Shown here in pieces: positions 1 through 6,436 of a stretch of 16,478 nucleotides of DNA. The DNA lies in assembly GCA_937958375.1 (NCBI GenBank), contig CALGNY010000136.1, positions 1-16,478 of the forward strand, given 5' to 3'. Both the position numbers and the translations under genes were made by a program. The notes under the pieces were generated by a model. That model saw nothing but the letters and a program-made list of their open reading frames with translations. It was not told the DNA's origin and did not search any database. The first letter of the stretch is position 1; each line of letters opens with the position of its first letter. The DNA comes from an uncultured Bacillaceae bacterium. Its GTDB lineage: Bacteria; Bacillota; Bacilli; Bacillales; Alkalibacillaceae.

Positions 1-23
1 TCAAACTGGATGCTCCTTTTTTT
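1..23 (+). terminator. Possible right arm of a clipped terminator
   Basis: The window opens with a short GC-containing stretch followed by a run of seven T. This looks like the 3' half of a rho-independent terminator whose left arm lies outside the window. In B. subtilis the small cytoplasmic (SRP) RNA gene lies just before dnaX, so this could be its end, but nothing visible here proves that. Confidence 0.3.
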
Positions 24-101
24 GTTTCTTGGTTGATTTTCATGTAAACAAAAAAGCATTCAATCGTCAGTAAAATGCTATCCGACACAGCCAAAATCAG
101 T

Positions 102-107
102 TATAAT
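102..107 (+). promoter_or_regulatory. Candidate -10 element for dnaX
   Basis: A perfect TATAAT lies 30 bases before the dnaX start codon, followed by AAGGAG at 123-128 as ribosome binding site. The hexamer at the proper -35 distance (79-84) matches poorly, so the call rests on the -10 box and the position alone. Confidence 0.45.
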
Positions 108-136
108 AAGGTAGAGATTCAAAAGGAGAAATTGTC

Positions 137-1837
137 ATGGCATATCAAGCGCTCTATCGCGTATGGCGGCCGACGAATTTTCGTGATGTCGTCGGACAAG
201 AACATATTACACGCACGCTACAAAATGCTTTGTTGCAGGAAAAAGTGGCTCATGCTTACCTGTTTACCGGTCCTCGGGGGACAGGTAAAACGAGTGCTGC
301 GAAAATTTTTGCGAAAGCCATTAACTGTGAACGTGCGCCTGTTGAAGAACCTTGTGGTGAATGTTCAGCATGTCGGGGGATTCAAGATGGCTCGATTTCA
401 GATATGATCGAAATTGATGCCGCATCGAATAATGGTGTTGATGATATTCGTGAAATACGTGATAAAGTCAAGTATGCACCGACAGCAGTCGATTACAAAG
501 TTTACATTATCGATGAGGTACATATGCTTTCGCAAGGGGCTTTCAATGCGTTGTTGAAGACACTGGAAGAACCGCCTGAACATGTCGTGTTTATTTTGGC
601 GACGACCGAACCGCATAAAATTCCGCTCACGATCATTTCACGGTGTCAGCGGTTTGATTTTAAACGAATTTCCCAACAGTCAATTACAGAGCGATTAAAT
701 TATATTTTAACCGAAGAAAATATCCAGTTTGAAGAAAATGCGATCATCCACATCAGTTTGACGGCTGAGGGTGGGATGCGCGATGCCTTAAGTTTATTGG
801 ATCAGGCAATCGCTTATAGTGAAGACACGCAAATTACAATGGATGACGTGTTGGCTGTCACGGGTTCGATTGCGCAGGAACGCTTGTTGCAGTTGACGAA
901 TGTGTTATTGGAACATGATGCAAAAGAAACGTTGCAGCTGCTGGACGAACAATTGCAATCAGGAAAAGATCCGGGCCGATTCGTGTTTGATTTCATTCAT
1001 TATTTGAGAGACTTATTAATGTATAAAAGTTCCCGTGGGCAAGCCGAGGTACTCAGCCGGGCCATTCCGACGGATGCATTCAAAGAACAGGCTGAGGCTG
1101 TTTCGAGAAATTGGTTAGAGTCTGCGATTGCCATCTTGAATAAGGTGCAACAAGACATGCGTTGGACCAACAGCCCACAAGTATTGTTGGAGGTCGCCTT
1201 GTTGGACCTACAGGAAATCGAAATGAACGCATCGACTCGTGAAGAAGCGGCTGCTCCAGCAGAAGATACAGCCGCACTTCAACGACAAGTCGCACAGCTT
1301 GAGAAAGAATTACAGCAATTAAAAGAACAAGGTGTGCAAGTCAAGCAGGAAGCCGCACCGGCCAAGGAAACAAAACGAAAACCGAGTCGGGGCACAGTCT
1401 ATAAAATCCCATATGAAAAAATTCGTCATACACTGACAGAAGCAACCAAAGAAGATATCCAAGTCGTGAAACAAAATTGGGTTCAATTTATGGATCAACT
1501 GAAGCGGAATAGTCCGCCGGCTCACGCAAAGCTGGTTGATAGCCAACCGAAAGCGGCGTCGAAGGATTCACTGATCATTTCATTTAAATATGAAATTCAT
1601 TGTTCGTTAGTCATGGAAAATCAAACTATGATAGAATCACAATTAAGTGAGTATACTGGAAAACAGTTGACGATGATTCCGGTTCCTGAGGAAGCATGGA
1701 AATCGATTCGCGAAGACTTTCTGAGCCAACAGCAGGCAGCCGATCCGGTGGAAAAGGAAGCGAAAGAAGAAGATCCTTTGGTGGCTGAAGCCCGCAAGCT
1801 TGTTGGGGACGAACTACTTGAAATAAAAGAATCTTAA
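137..1837 (+). CDS. dnaX: DNA polymerase III subunit gamma/tau (clamp loader)
   Basis: The AAA+ motor subunit of the replicative clamp loader, which loads the beta sliding clamp onto primed DNA and ties polymerase to helicase. Of the 566 residues, the N-terminus carries a Walker A motif (GPRGTGKT, 45-52), a zinc-binding cysteine set (C64, C73, C76, C79), Walker B (YIIDEVHM, about 123-130) and the SRC sensor/arginine-finger motif at 168-170. A collar domain follows, then a charged glutamine/lysine-rich linker from about 370 to 425 and a tau-type C-terminus. The length is normal for Bacillus DnaX. AAGGAG lies nine bases before the ATG. It is the first gene of a dnaX-ebfC-recR operon; ebfC starts 12 bases downstream. 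I saw no slippery sequence with downstream structure of the kind that yields a short gamma form in E. coli, so one product is expected. The identification is secure. Confidence 0.97.
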   Translation: MAYQALYRVWRPTNFRDVVGQEHITRTLQNALLQEKVAHAYLFTGPRGTGKTSAAKIFAKAINCERAPVEEPCGECSACRGIQDGSISDMIEIDAASNNGVDDIREIRDKVKYAPTAVDYKVYIIDEVHMLSQGAFNALLKTLEEPPEHVVFILATTEPHKIPLTIISRCQRFDFKRISQQSITERLNYILTEENIQFEENAIIHISLTAEGGMRDALSLLDQAIAYSEDTQITMDDVLAVTGSIAQERLLQLTNVLLEHDAKETLQLLDEQLQSGKDPGRFVFDFIHYLRDLLMYKSSRGQAEVLSRAIPTDAFKEQAEAVSRNWLESAIAILNKVQQDMRWTNSPQVLLEVALLDLQEIEMNASTREEAAAPAEDTAALQRQVAQLEKELQQLKEQGVQVKQEAAPAKETKRKPSRGTVYKIPYEKIRHTLTEATKEDIQVVKQNWVQFMDQLKRNSPPAHAKLVDSQPKAASKDSLIISFKYEIHCSLVMENQTMIESQLSEYTGKQLTMIPVPEEAWKSIREDFLSQQQAADPVEKEAKEEDPLVAEARKLVGDELLEIKES

Positions 1838-1849
1838 GGAGGCATTCAC

Positions 1850-2167
1850 ATGCGTGGTGGTGGAAACATGAATAATATGATGAAACAGATGCAAAAAATG
1901 CAAAAGAAAATGATGGCGGCTCAAGATGAGCTCCATGAAATGTCATTTGAGGCAACGGCAGGCGGCGGAATGGTTAAGGTTGTCGCTAACGGTAAAAAAG
2001 AAATCACTGATGTAGAAATCAACGAAGAAGTCGTCGACCCAGATGACGTTGAAATGCTACAAGACTTGATTCTAGCCGCAACCAATGATGTCATGAAGCA
2101 AGTAGAAGATACGACGAATGAAAAAATGGGTCAATTTACGAAAGGCTTGAACATGCCAGGCTTCTAG
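1850..2167 (+). CDS. ebfC: YbaB/EbfC family nucleoid-associated protein (YaaK)
   Basis: A 105-residue YbaB/EbfC family protein, called yaaK in B. subtilis. Family members are small dimeric DNA-binding proteins associated with the nucleoid; their exact role in Firmicutes is unsettled. The sequence has the family pattern: an N-terminal methionine/glutamine/lysine-rich helix (about 8-25), a GGGMVKV beta strand near 37-43, the acidic EVVDPDDVEMLQDL segment and the MGQFTKGLNMPG tail. The start at 1850 is supported by AAGGAGG at 1836-1842 and by the MRGG opening known from Bacillus; an internal ATG at 1868 has no comparable ribosome binding site. It lies 12 bases after dnaX and 12 before recR, the usual trio linking clamp loader and recombination mediator. 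Confidence 0.95.
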   Translation: MRGGGNMNNMMKQMQKMQKKMMAAQDELHEMSFEATAGGGMVKVVANGKKEITDVEINEEVVDPDDVEMLQDLILAATNDVMKQVEDTTNEKMGQFTKGLNMPGF

Positions 2168-2179
2168 GAGGCACACTTC

Positions 2180-2776
2180 ATGTATTATCCAGAACCAATA
2201 TCAAAGCTCGTCGACAGTTTTACAAAACTGCCAGGCATTGGTCCGAAAACAGCCGTTCGCCTGGCTTTTTTCGTGTTGTCGATGGAAGAAGATGATGTCT
2301 TGGAATTTGGAAAGGCACTCGTCAACGCCAAGCGAGAATTGACACATTGCAGCACCTGTGGTCATATTACCGACAAAGACCCGTGCAGCATTTGTACGGA
2401 TACAGAAAGAGACAACTCGCTCATTTGTGTCGTTCAAGATCCCAAAGACGTCATCGCGATGGAGAAAATGAAAGATTTTCGAGGAAAATATCACGTTTTG
2501 AATGGTGCTATTTCGCCGATGGATGGGATTGGACCGGAAGATATCAACGTCACTTCATTGATCGAACGATTGAAAAATGAAGAGGTTGAAGAATTGATTC
2601 TGGCAACTAACCCAACCGTTGAAGGGGAAGCAACCGCAATGTACATATCCCGGTTAGTGAAGCCGTCAGGAATCCGGACGACCCGAATTGCCCACGGATT
2701 ACCAGTCGGCGGTGACTTGGAATATGCTGATGAGGTTACCTTGTCGAAAGCATTGGAAGGGCGACGGGATTTGTGA
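2180..2776 (+). CDS. recR: Recombination mediator RecR
   Basis: RecR works with RecO (and RecF) to load RecA on gapped, SSB-coated DNA. The 198 residues show the standard layout: a helix-hairpin-helix region near 12-28 (LPGIGPKTAVRLAF), a four-cysteine zinc finger (C57, C60, C69, C72), a Toprim domain beginning around VVQDPKD (84-90) and including the conserved NPTVEGEAT stretch (144-152), and the C-terminal GLPVGGDLEYAD segment (173-184). Length equals that of Bacillus RecR. AGGAGG at 2167-2172 begins on the last base of the ebfC stop codon and precedes the ATG by seven bases. In B. subtilis yaaL follows; here the next 300 bases hold only a palindromic repeat, whose terminal stem plus T run probably terminates this operon. 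Confidence 0.97.
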   Translation: MYYPEPISKLVDSFTKLPGIGPKTAVRLAFFVLSMEEDDVLEFGKALVNAKRELTHCSTCGHITDKDPCSICTDTERDNSLICVVQDPKDVIAMEKMKDFRGKYHVLNGAISPMDGIGPEDINVTSLIERLKNEEVEELILATNPTVEGEATAMYISRLVKPSGIRTTRIAHGLPVGGDLEYADEVTLSKALEGRRDL

Positions 2777-2787
2777 GTGATTATAGG

Positions 2788-3021
2788 AGGTTGGGACAAT
2801 ACTATTTTTACTCAGTAAAAGTCGAACAATAGTGCATGATCATCGCTACGGAAATATACTACGCTTTCCGGGGGCGGCTGTTGAGCCTCCTCGTGCTAAA
2901 GCACTCCGGGGTCTCAACTAGGCCTTTCCTCCCCCAGGAGTCTACGTATATTTCCTTCGCTCAATGTTGCATTGTTCGACTTCATTGAAGAGTAACTTAG
3001 TTATGTCCCAGCCTCTTTTTT
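2788..3021. repeat. Palindromic intergenic repeat, copy 1
   Basis: A 234-bp element of nested inverted repeats. The ends pair over 11 positions (2788-2798 with 3004-3014, one G-T wobble) and are followed by six T at 3016-3021, so the element probably also terminates the recR operon. Inside are a perfect 10-bp pair (2850-2859 with 2946-2955), a G-rich/C-rich pair around 2866-2876 and 2928-2938, and a central 39-base hairpin at 2880-2918. Copy 2 lies at 14631-14892 in the opposite orientation. No coding capacity is seen. It replaces yaaL of the B. subtilis order. It could be a miniature mobile element or a structured RNA repeat; no transposase and no target duplication are visible. Confidence 0.85.
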
Positions 3022-3084
3022 GGTTCTACTTGGTTTTCTACTTCATAAAATAACAATAGATTCGTTGTTAGAAGGGGGATATCA

Positions 3085-3351
3085 ATGGAACCAATTGTCG
3101 TCATCTTAACTCTTGTTGCTTTGATTGTCTTTGTTTTGGTATTCGGACCGCCTTTAAAATTGTTGCGTTTCACCTCAAAAGGGGTCGTTCGGCTGATCAT
3201 CGGTGCGCTTTTTATCTTCTTTGCCAATGTCTTTGGTTCGATGTTTGGACTTCATATACCGATCAATGTGTTCACATCGTTATTGGTTGGATTTCTGGGT
3301 CTATTCGGTTTAGGAAGTCTAGTTGCCATTCATTTTATGATTCTACCGTAA
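3085..3351 (+). CDS. bofA: Sporulation inhibitor of pro-sigma-K processing BofA
   Basis: BofA sits in the outer forespore membrane with SpoIVFA and holds the SpoIVFB protease inactive, delaying pro-sigma-K cleavage in the mother cell until the forespore signals. The 88-residue product opens with MEPI like B. subtilis BofA (87 aa), has a hydrophobic segment at about 4-21, a second from about 34 to 52, the hallmark NVFGSMFGLHIPINVFT (49-65) and a hydrophobic C-terminus ending in a short FMILP tail. The start is set by AAGGGGG ten bases before the ATG. It lies alone between the palindromic repeat and csfB, without yaaL in front. No convincing promoter was found in the 63 bases between repeat and RBS. 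The organism is therefore very likely an endospore former. Confidence 0.93.
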   Translation: MEPIVVILTLVALIVFVLVFGPPLKLLRFTSKGVVRLIIGALFIFFANVFGSMFGLHIPINVFTSLLVGFLGLFGLGSLVAIHFMILP

Positions 3352-3368
3352 TTTTTTCTAGTAAAATT

Positions 3369-3398
3369 GTATAAAAGCTTCTCTCCTTGGACAAGCTA
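3369..3398 (+). promoter_or_regulatory. Candidate sigma-F promoter for csfB
   Basis: GTATA at 3369-3373 is followed after 15 bases by GGACAAGCTA at 3389-3398. This fits the forespore sigma-F pattern (GYWTA, about 15-16 bases, GGNRANANTW) except for one -10 position. In B. subtilis csfB is transcribed by sigma-F, which agrees with this. The ribosome binding site AGGAGG follows at 3409-3414. Confidence 0.55.
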
Positions 3399-3424
3399 GT
3401 AGATAAAGAGGAGGAGAAGCAACT

Positions 3425-3604
3425 ATGAGAGAATCCGTAACGATTTGTAAGATTTGTGATGTGCCGAAGCGGAGTGGTCTACACTTAATGCATGCGTTTA
3501 TTTGCTCGGATTGTGAGAAAGAGATTTTACAGACGTCCCCTGAAGAAGAGCGGTATCAATACTATGTCGATCGATTAAAAGTAAGCTCCTATCAAAAGCA
3601 ATAG
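3425..3604 (+). CDS. csfB: Anti-sigma-G factor Gin (CsfB)
   Basis: A 59-residue protein read directly from the sequence. Gin/CsfB binds sigma-G and keeps it from acting too early or in the wrong compartment during sporulation; it can also act on sigma-E. The identification rests on two CxxC pairs (C8/C11 and C27/C30), which make its zinc-binding site, and on the GLHLMHAFICSDCEKEI block (18-34) that matches the core of B. subtilis CsfB (64 aa). The C-terminus contains YQYYVDRLK, resembling the YAFYVKKLK region. Its position right after bofA is as expected, although B. subtilis has the rrnA operon and xpaC/yaaN between csfB and yaaO and none of these appear here. AGGAGG at 3409-3414 supports the ATG. 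The last seven codons form the left arm of its own terminator. Confidence 0.93.
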   Translation: MRESVTICKICDVPKRSGLHLMHAFICSDCEKEILQTSPEEERYQYYVDRLKVSSYQKQ

Positions 3605-3615
3605 GGGCTTTTTTT
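3583..3615. terminator. Terminator overlapping the csfB 3' end, likely bidirectional
   Basis: A 10-bp stem (3583-3592 with 3601-3610, one G-T wobble) with an 8-base loop is followed by T at 3609-3615. The left arm and loop are csfB coding sequence and the stop codon is in the right arm. Read on the minus strand the same hairpin is followed by ACTTTT and lies right after the stop codon of the small minus-strand gene, so it may serve both convergent genes. Confidence 0.85.
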
Positions 3616-3757
3616 ATGTTTGTATTTTTGAAATATAGACTTCCTCGGTAGGGTCATGCTGGGAATCCATCCAAAATAATAGCGCCAACACCATACTGCC
3701 TAAAATGACGATGACCGATATCACTATGAGAACCATTTTCAAGATTTTCTTCACCAT
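3614..3757 (-). CDS. Unrecognised 47-aa single-pass membrane protein
   Basis: I do not recognise this protein. Read on the minus strand from ATG (3757-3755) to TAA (3616-3614), it encodes 47 residues: a basic start (MVKKILK), one strongly hydrophobic span from about 8 to 29 (VLIVISVIVILGSMVLALLF), then a polar tail with DSQHDPTEEV and SKIQT. By charge the N-terminus should be cytoplasmic. Support that it is a gene: GGGGTGA six bases before the ATG, a sigma-A promoter with a perfect 17-base spacer (3776-3804), and the csfB terminator just past the stop, which works in both directions. It lies between the sporulation pair and the 21-bp array. It might be a small regulatory membrane protein or a hydrophobic toxin-like peptide; no partner is visible. 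Confidence 0.7.
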   Translation of the reverse strand: MVKKILKMVLIVISVIVILGSMVLALLFWMDSQHDPTEEVYISKIQT

Positions 3758-3775
3758 ATAATCACCCCACTTCAT

Positions 3776-3804
3776 ATTTTACATATCATGGTAAATAGGT
3801 TCAA
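3776..3804 (-). promoter_or_regulatory. Sigma-A promoter of the 47-aa membrane protein gene
   Basis: On the minus strand TTGAAC (3804-3799) and TAAAAT (3781-3776) are separated by exactly 17 bases, five of six matches in the -10 and four in the -35. The start codon at 3757 lies about 19 bases after the -10, leaving a very short leader that still contains the ribosome binding site. Confidence 0.7.
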
Positions 3805-3847
3805 GCTGTGTTGGTAGAATCGTGTTGGAAATGGAATAGACGAAAAA

Positions 3848-4220
3848 TTTATGAACCAAAATTAATAGATATGCGCCCGTTGGTGGGGGATATGCTCCCT
3901 TGATTGGCTGATATGCTACCTTCTCTGAGAAATATGTGCCCTTCGGCAAAATATATGTGTCCTTCGTGAAGAAATATGTTCCCGAAGCGGAAATTTATGA
4001 GCCAAGGCCGGTACATATGCGCCTCTCACTGGGGGATGTGCTCCCTTCATCTCGAGATATGCTCCCGTGAGAGAAATAAATGCGCCCTAATCCGAAATAT
4101 ATGTGCCCTTCGTGAAAAAAAATATTCCCTACAGTAGGTGAAATGTGCCCGCAATGAGGATATATGGTCCCTACGGCAAGTGATATGCGCCCTATGACGC
4201 GATAATATGGCCCGTTAAAC
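3848..4220. repeat. Degenerate tandem array with a 21-bp period, about 18 units
   Basis: Eighteen consecutive units share the core KATATGYKCCC followed by a variable ten bases that often read TTCGnnnAA. Sixteen units are 21 bases; the units at 3848 and 3994 are 20 bases and share TTTATGARCCAA. Cores begin at 3848, 3868, 3889, 3910, 3931, 3952, 3973, 3994, 4014, 4035, 4056, 4077, 4098, 4119, 4140, 4161, 4182 and 4203. All three plus-strand frames hit stops. The array fills the gap between the divergent promoters of the 47-aa gene and of yaaO. Units 0-6 and 7-13 correspond one to one, giving a 146-bp higher-order repeat. The constant spacing over diverged units suggests the period itself is under selection or recent slippage; the function is unknown. 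Confidence 0.9.
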
Positions 4221-4231
4221 AGCGTGGTAGC

Positions 4232-4260
4232 TTTTCAATCTGCGATGGCTTTGCTATGCT
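4232..4260 (+). promoter_or_regulatory. Candidate extended -10 promoter for the yaaO operon
   Basis: TTTTCA (4232-4237) and TATGCT (4255-4260) are 17 bases apart, and the -10 carries the extended TG at 4252-4253. Transcription would begin near 4267, 20 bases before the yaaO ATG at 4287, which rules out a translation start at 4224. Confidence 0.5.
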
Positions 4261-4286
4261 CAGTGTATAGTGAACGGAGTGAGTCG

Positions 4287-5717
4287 ATGGACCAGAACAA
4301 AACACCTTTATTTGACCGAATCAAAGAGCACGCGCAAAAAAATTCGTATTCTTTTCATGTGCCAGGACATAAGAGTGGACAGGTGTTTCCCGACCTCCAC
4401 CAGAATCCGTTTCAAGAGATTTTGCCTTTCGATTTGACGGAGCTTTCTGGACTAGATGATTTGCATCAACCAGTCGGTGCGATCCGGGAGGCAGAAGCGT
4501 TGGCGGCCGATCTTTACGGAGTCAAGCGGACGTTTTTTCTGGTGAACGGAACGACATCGGGGAATCTAGCGATGATTCTATCGGTCTGTGCACCAGGTGA
4601 TGAAGTGATTGTTCAGCGAAACAGTCATAAATCGGTGATGAACGCATTAGAATTGGCGGGTGCTCGGCCAATTTTTATTACCCCGGAGTATGATAAAGAA
4701 GTCGATCGGGTTTCGGTGATTTCACCCCAAACGATTCAGCAGGCCATTGAACAACATCCAAGCGCGAAGGCTGTTGTTTTGACGTATCCCGATTACTTTG
4801 GCTCGACCTATCCACTAGAAAAGATCACAGCCATTTGTCATGAAAAAAATATACCTGTACTCGTTGATGAGGCACATGGCGCTCACTTTAAACTGGGTGC
4901 CCCTTTCCCGAAATCAGCGATCGATTGCGGCGCGGATATAGTCGTTCAATCTGCTCATAAAACGTTGCCGGCATTGACGATGGGGTCCTATTTGCACATC
5001 TGTTCTGACCGGGTTTCTGAAAAAAAGGTTGCTCGATTCCTCCAAATGGTGCAAACGAGCAGCCCGTCCTATCTCGTCATGGCATCGCTTGATTTGGCGA
5101 GATATTTTATGGCAACACGAACACGAGAACATCTTGAAAAATCATTTGATCAAATTCGCCACATCCGCCAACGTTTAAGTCGGTTGGAAAACGTTTCGGT
5201 TCAACCGATACGAGAAGGTCTCGATGACCCGTTTAAAATTACGTTGGTTTCGGATTCGATTGACTTGCATGATTTGAGTAGTCAATTTGAATCACATGGA
5301 ATTTTTCCTGAGATGGTGCAAAATAACCAACTGTTACTGATTCATGGTTTTCATCAAGACCGTTATGACTACACGCGGTTAGAACGTGCAATTAAATCGA
5401 TAAATACACTCAAAAAGCGGCCGTTTCATGGTAAAATAAAGAGACTTCCGATTGGACAAGCGATTCATCGGTTGGAAATCAGCTATGAAGAACTTCATCA
5501 TCTGGAAACGGAATGGGTAGAGTGGTCCCATGCGATTGGCCAACTGTCGGCTGAGACCGTGATCCCTTATCCGCCGGGAATTCCGCTCATAGTGAAGGGC
5601 GAACGGATCCGTGAGGAAGATGTTCGACTGCTGACATCCAAGGAGCAGCACTTCCAATCGATTCAATATGATGGTCAGAATTTGCAACAAGGAATTTTAA
5701 TTATAGTAGAACGGTAA
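4287..5717 (+). CDS. yaaO: PLP-dependent Orn/Lys/Arg decarboxylase family protein YaaO
   Basis: A fold-type I PLP enzyme of the Orn/Lys/Arg decarboxylase group; members decarboxylate basic amino acids to polyamine precursors, but the substrate of YaaO itself is uncertain. In the 476-residue product I see the N-terminal FHVPGHKSG motif (23-31), the FDLTELSGLDDLHQP region (48-62), NGTTSGN (87-93), DEAHGAH (194-200) and the PLP-lysine motif SAHKTLPALTMGSYLH with the Schiff-base lysine at about K225. It lacks the receiver-like wing domain of the large E. coli decarboxylases, as expected for YaaO/SpeA-type proteins of 480-490 aa. The reading frame is open from 4224, but GGAG at 4276-4279 and the promoter just upstream favour ATG 4287. 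It is first in an operon that continues into tmk 16 bases later. Confidence 0.93.
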   Translation: MDQNKTPLFDRIKEHAQKNSYSFHVPGHKSGQVFPDLHQNPFQEILPFDLTELSGLDDLHQPVGAIREAEALAADLYGVKRTFFLVNGTTSGNLAMILSVCAPGDEVIVQRNSHKSVMNALELAGARPIFITPEYDKEVDRVSVISPQTIQQAIEQHPSAKAVVLTYPDYFGSTYPLEKITAICHEKNIPVLVDEAHGAHFKLGAPFPKSAIDCGADIVVQSAHKTLPALTMGSYLHICSDRVSEKKVARFLQMVQTSSPSYLVMASLDLARYFMATRTREHLEKSFDQIRHIRQRLSRLENVSVQPIREGLDDPFKITLVSDSIDLHDLSSQFESHGIFPEMVQNNQLLLIHGFHQDRYDYTRLERAIKSINTLKKRPFHGKIKRLPIGQAIHRLEISYEELHHLETEWVEWSHAIGQLSAETVIPYPPGIPLIVKGERIREEDVRLLTSKEQHFQSIQYDGQNLQQGILIIVER

Positions 5718-5733
5718 TAGAGGAGTTATTCAT

Positions 5734-6381
5734 TTGAGTGGATTGTTTATCACATTTGAAGGTGTTGAGGGGGCAGGGAAAACGACTGCTCTTTCCTATA
5801 TACATAATCAATTGACCGAAGCGGGCTATCAGGTCATTCGTACCCGAGAGCCTGGCGGGATTGAGATTTCGGAAAAAATCCGGGAGATCATTCTCGATAA
5901 AAGCCATACGGAGATGGAGGCACGGACGGAAGCGTTGCTGTATGCTGCCGCACGCCGGCAACACCTGGTTGAGCGTGTATTACCTGCATTAGCGGAAGGA
6001 AAAATTGTCCTGTGTGATCGATTCATTGACAGTAGCCTTGCTTATCAGGGCTATGCGCGAGGCCTAGGCATAGAAGAGGTTTATGAAATGAACCGGTTTG
6101 CCATTGGCGATGCGATGCCTGATTTGACAATCCTTTTCCGAATTGACCCGGAGAAAGGATTGGCTCGTATTCAAGCAAACCAGGGGAGAGAACAGAATCG
6201 GCTTGATTTGGAAAAATTGGATTTTCATCAAAAGGTTTATGAAGCATATGAATTGCTGCTCGAACGGTTTCCGGATCGCATCCAAGCCATAGATGCAGAC
6301 CAACCCGTCGAAAGTGTCCAAGAAAATTGTCTGCACGTCATCCAAAACGAATTAAATTTAAATGATGGGTCGTTGAAGTGA
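5734..6381 (+). CDS. tmk: Thymidylate kinase
   Basis: dTMP kinase phosphorylates dTMP to dTDP with ATP and is essential for dTTP supply. The 215 residues show the P-loop GVEGAGKT (10-17), TREPGG (37-42), the ALLYAAARRQH segment (68-77), the DRF motif in VLCDRFIDSSLAYQG (92-106) and the LID region around ANQGREQNRLD (148-158), all typical of bacterial Tmk and of normal length. Translation starts at a TTG: AGGAG at 5721-5725 is eight bases upstream and the MSGLFITFEG opening equals the Bacillus start, while no ATG is available before the P-loop. It lies between yaaO and darA; the tmk stop codon is next to the -10 region of a possible darA promoter. Confidence 0.96.
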   Translation: MSGLFITFEGVEGAGKTTALSYIHNQLTEAGYQVIRTREPGGIEISEKIREIILDKSHTEMEARTEALLYAAARRQHLVERVLPALAEGKIVLCDRFIDSSLAYQGYARGLGIEEVYEMNRFAIGDAMPDLTILFRIDPEKGLARIQANQGREQNRLDLEKLDFHQKVYEAYELLLERFPDRIQAIDADQPVESVQENCLHVIQNELNLNDGSLK

Positions 6382-6398
6382 TAAAATCGTGAAAAACT

Positions 6399-6407
6399 TG
6401 TTATAAT
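6399..6407 (+). promoter_or_regulatory. Candidate internal promoter for darA (extended -10)
   Basis: TGTTATAAT at 6399-6407 is a perfect -10 hexamer with an extended TG, 29 bases before the darA start. The hexamer at -35 distance (6379-6384, overlapping the tmk stop) fits poorly, as is common for extended -10 promoters. It would let darA and the genes after it be expressed apart from yaaO-tmk. Confidence 0.5.
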
Positions 6408-6436
6408 GGTAGAAAAGAGGTTGAAGGAGGTAAAGG

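Noticed and set aside
54..80. Minus-strand terminator hairpin before dnaX (AGCATT/AATGCT)
   Set aside because: Only six AT-rich pairs with a 12-base loop; too weak to call despite the adjoining A run.
137..1837. Programmed frameshift in dnaX giving a short gamma form
   Set aside because: I found no A-AAA-AAG slippery site with a following hairpin in the tau-linker region; Firmicutes usually make a single product.
3848..4220. CRISPR array
   Set aside because: Unit length of 21 without distinct spacers, poorly conserved units and no cas genes.
3996..4236. Minus-strand open frame through the 21-bp array, reading as a seven-residue repeat with G-x-I
   Set aside because: It is open because the period is a multiple of three. 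It has no ATG, GTG or TTG start with a ribosome binding site and ends in the middle of the array.
4224..4286. N-terminal extension of YaaO to 4224
   Set aside because: The extension overlaps the candidate promoter and has no ribosome binding site, while ATG 4287 has GGAG at the right distance and fits the family start.
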